From Juglans regia (Eukaryota; Streptophyta; Magnoliopsida; Fagales; Juglandaceae), in assembly GCF_001411555.2 (NCBI RefSeq), contig NC_049905.1:12119053-12183052 (forward strand): a stretch of DNA of 64,000 nt, read 5' to 3'. Position numbers and translations under genes: made by a program. Below the pieces are notes generated by a model, which was given only the letters and a program-made list of their open reading frames with translations, was not told the DNA's origin and did not search any database. Of this stretch, positions 61,329-64,000 are shown in pieces; position 1 is the first letter of the stretch, and each line of letters starts with the position of its first letter.

Positions 61329-64000
61329 CTAAACAAAACATATATCCAACATTTAATAACCAATCTAGTAAGCTACTATTTATTGAGTAATAAATCAAAA
61401 CAGTCCTTTCACAACCCAATAACTATCATAACAATTAAACTCGAACAACTCTCTTCAAACCATACGCATTTAAAACCCAAAACAGTCGCCTTTTATTAAC
61501 GCCGAACCAACCATAATCACTTCCAAAACCAACAATAACAACTCCAATGATTAAAACATAATCCAAATCAAACTTCACCTCCCACCTTCGAATGAAAAAC
61601 TTAAGTGCAAGCATCAATACTCTAGTCATTCAACAATTCAAAACTTGCATAAAAGTTCAATACAACTAGCACAAAACACCCATCATTTTACACCAAATAG
61701 TCTCAAATAATAATCCAAAACAGTCTCACAAATCATCCAAAATCATACTCCTCAACATCCATAATTCCAACACACTCCACCAATCCAACAAATAAAACAT
61801 CAACCCAAAAATAAATGTCACAAAATCTTCTACTGAAAATGCTAGTGGTCTGCGCAAAGAGGGATTAATGTCTAAGTGTATGCACGGCCAACCAAAGCAG
61901 CGTGTGTGTGTGCGATAAACAAACCGAAGGAAAGAAATAAGAGGGTCTATGAAATGTGTAACAGCAAGTATAGGATTAAGAGAAACAAAATTCAATGAAA
62001 GGGGTGGAAGTTACCGAAATGAAAGTGAAGACCCAGAGGAAGGATTCAAACAAGGCTCCAAGGTTTTCAAGACCCACGAAAATGCTGCACAAATCGAATC
62101 CCAAAGGAAGGAAATTTACAAAGTCATCTAAGAGGCACAAAGAAGCAACGGAAGGGAGGAGAATAACTCACTACCGTGCAACCAAGTCAGCGGCGAGAGG
62201 CTTGAAGACCCACGGAAATAGCAGCGCCAACCGAAATCTGTGTAGAGGAAAAAGAATTTGGGTGTTTCAAATGTGATGCGGGAAGGAATTTCTGTGAAAG
62301 AAACTGCATAAACCAAAACAACGTGGGGACGAGGCACACGAGATGGAGAAGTTTTCGGAAGCAGAGCAGCTAGGAAGGAAAAGAGAAGAAGAAAAGAAAG
62401 GAGAAGAAACAGACGGAAAGAAAAGAAAAGAAAATGTGAAGAAGTTACTTACCAAAACGACGCCGTTCGAGTCCCTCAACAAGTGAACGTGGCTGGCTTC
62501 ATGCATCCGGTTGCCTTCCAAATGGGCTAGGCCTAGAGCCAGGGTATTACAAAGGATCTGTGGGATGCACTTGAGGCTAAGTATCTTTTCGAAGATGCTA
62601 CAAGTAAGAAATTTCTAGCTACCAAATTTTTCAGTTATAGAATGGTAGATTCTAGGCCTATTGTTGAACAATTCAATGAGATTTTGCATATTCTTAATCA
62701 ATTCTCTTAATATGAGATGAAAATGGATGAATCGATATCAGTTTCATCCATTATTGATAAACTTCCTCAATCATGGAAAAATTATAAAAGAAGTTTGAAA
62801 CATAGAAGGGAGAAAATGTCTCTAGAAGATTTAGGCCAACATCTTCATATAGAAGAAGAGATTAGGCTTAGAGACATTAATGAAAAGCATGACTCTTTGA
62901 CTTCCAACATGCACATGGTAAAGGAAGGAAAAACCCACAAATCTGGACAACCCAATGAATCCAGATATGAAAACTGGAAGAGAAAGAATAATTTTGGAAG
63001 AAAACAAAGTCACTTCCAAAATGAGAATCAAAAGAATCTGGGAGTAAGTTGCTTCCATTGTGGCAAACAATGACAGTACAAAAGAGACTGTCATTTTCTT
63101 AAAAAGGAAAGACGGGACTCTAGTTCTACAGAGAATTATGAGGCCATGATTTCTGAGACTAATACTCTTGAAGGAGATAACTCTTGGTGGATTGACTCAG
63201 GAGCAAAAAGGCATGTCTGTAATGACAGGAGCCTGTTCAAGAGGTATGAGCCGATGGAAGATGGCCATGTTTTGTACATGGGGAACTCGTCCACTACTGT
63301 AGTTAAGGCAAAGGGACCATAAAAATGGAGTTTACCTTCGGAAAAGTTCTAACTCTCAAAGATGTGTATCATGTACAAGAAGTTAGAAAGAATCTTGTAT
63401 CTGGTAGTCTTCTGAATAAGTTTGGGTTTAAATTGGTTTTTTAATCAGAAAAATTTGTACTGACCAAAAGTGGTAATTTCGTGGGGAAGGGATATATGAG
63501 TGAAGGCATGTTCAAACTTGATATTAATAATTAAGTTAATATTTTGTTTAATTTATATTATTAATATGACATTATTTTGTAGAAGATATTAATGTACTGG
63601 ATGCCTATAAATGATATGTTTTAATTTATGAATATGCATGCAAACAAATAAAAAATGTGACTTCTGTATATGATTTTCTATACATTGCTACGTTTATATA
63701 ATGCATTCAAAGAACCAAGTTAATTGAATAGTTGTACAAAGTGTTTTATGGTATTTAAGAAATATCATAGATTATGGTATTGAGTACAACGGATTTGCTT
63801 CGGTTATAGAAGGAGGTTTCCTTCTGTTGTAGAAGGAATATAGATGCCAGTTGGGAATTGAGCATGATGATCACAAATCAACTAGTGGGTGAATATTTAC
63901 ACTTGGTGGAGGAGTAATATCCTGAAATCAAAGAAGCAAGCATGCATAACTTACTCAACCATGACGACTAAGTTATATCATTGGCTTCTTGAAACAAAGA

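Larger units (their letters stand above)
60011..62551 (-). mobile_element. LTR A4: solo LTR in copia gag
   Basis: A 2541-bp element flanked by AAGGA (60006-60010 and 62552-62556). On the minus strand it goes from TGTAATACCCTGGC to GACGGAGCGTTACA. No coding domain. It has three tandem units of about 65 bases (60672-60860), a putative microexon (61275-61328) and a hairpin TGAGTT-ATCAAC-AACTCA (60439-60456). Confidence 0.9.
59679..63530 (+). pseudogene. copia gag-protease frame, broken
   Basis: Starts within ANFRRWQKKIHFLLGSLKVV and passes a stop at about 59916. It is interrupted at TVKD (60010) by A4 and continues with LWDALEAKYLF at 62557, in frame once one AAGGA is removed. Stops after QFS (62709) and CGKQ (63072) make it non-functional. 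The protease keeps D-S-G-A. Confidence 0.8.
59357..64000 (+). mobile_element. Ty1/copia element 3, deleted and interrupted
   Basis: A plus-strand copia element inserted in A5. LTR-like sequence starts TGTTGGAAATATTT at 59357. The gag N-terminus is at about 59770-60005, then A4 interrupts, and gag resumes at 62557. Further parts are a degraded knuckle (CFHCGKQ then a stop, about 63050), the protease active site WWIDSGAKRHVCN (about 63190) and pre-integrase sequence to about 63530. About 63830-64000 matches the copia RNase H end (STSG and FTLGGG). Integrase and reverse transcriptase are missing, so there is a large internal deletion. The element runs off the window. Confidence 0.8.

Overview
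Window type. This is plant nuclear DNA, probably from a woody eudicot. It carries intron-containing plant gene families: a short-chain dehydrogenase/reductase (SDR) of the secoisolariciresinol-dehydrogenase-like class, an ABCF1-like gene and an S-locus receptor kinase fragment. These sit in a large excess of retrotransposon sequence. The species cannot be read from the sequence. A Fagales-like tree is a guess from the style of the repeats only.

Genes. Only one gene looks intact: a two-exon SDR on the minus strand (46154-47109). A tandem paralogue lies at 16666-25564. It is open on both sides of a break but is split inside exon 2 by a 7.9-kb nested LTR insertion with a CCAAG target duplication. 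Pieces of the same ancestral duplication survive at 1-38 + 5925-6052, matching 45110-45276; the second copy is the unoccupied target site of the LINE at 40-5914. An ABCF1-like pseudogene (53304-55645) has lost its first Walker A exon and carries frameshifts. A PAN/EGF fragment of an S-receptor kinase lies at 42868-43245.

Mobile elements, left to right: a nearly complete L1-type LINE (minus, 40-5914); a Ty1/copia relic (minus) split by an Athila-like Ty3/gypsy element (7489-13280) that itself holds a LINE tail; a plus-strand LINE fragment (about 14570-16382); long LTRs A1 and B1 nested inside the SDR exon; a second copia relic whose reading frame resumes exactly across a 14.75-kb composite insertion (26080-40830, CATGA duplication); a degraded B-type LTR (48478-51905); and at the right end a third copia (59357-64000) inserted in an old A-type LTR and itself interrupted by the solo LTR A4.

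Main observation. The long LTRs (families A, D and B, 2.5-4.6 kb, apparently solo) share a gene-like layout. There is a GC-rich leader ending in a GTAAG donor, an AT-rich stretch, a YAG acceptor, a 42-64-nt microexon and a second GTAAG/GCAAG donor. A block of tandem, partly palindromic repeats follows, then a perfect small hairpin about 360-450 bases before the LTR end. The hairpin sequence differs between families while its pairing is kept. Distances are nearly constant in A and D (microexon to hairpin about 795-837, hairpin to end about 364-428). This layout could be a spliced, structured leader in these LTRs.
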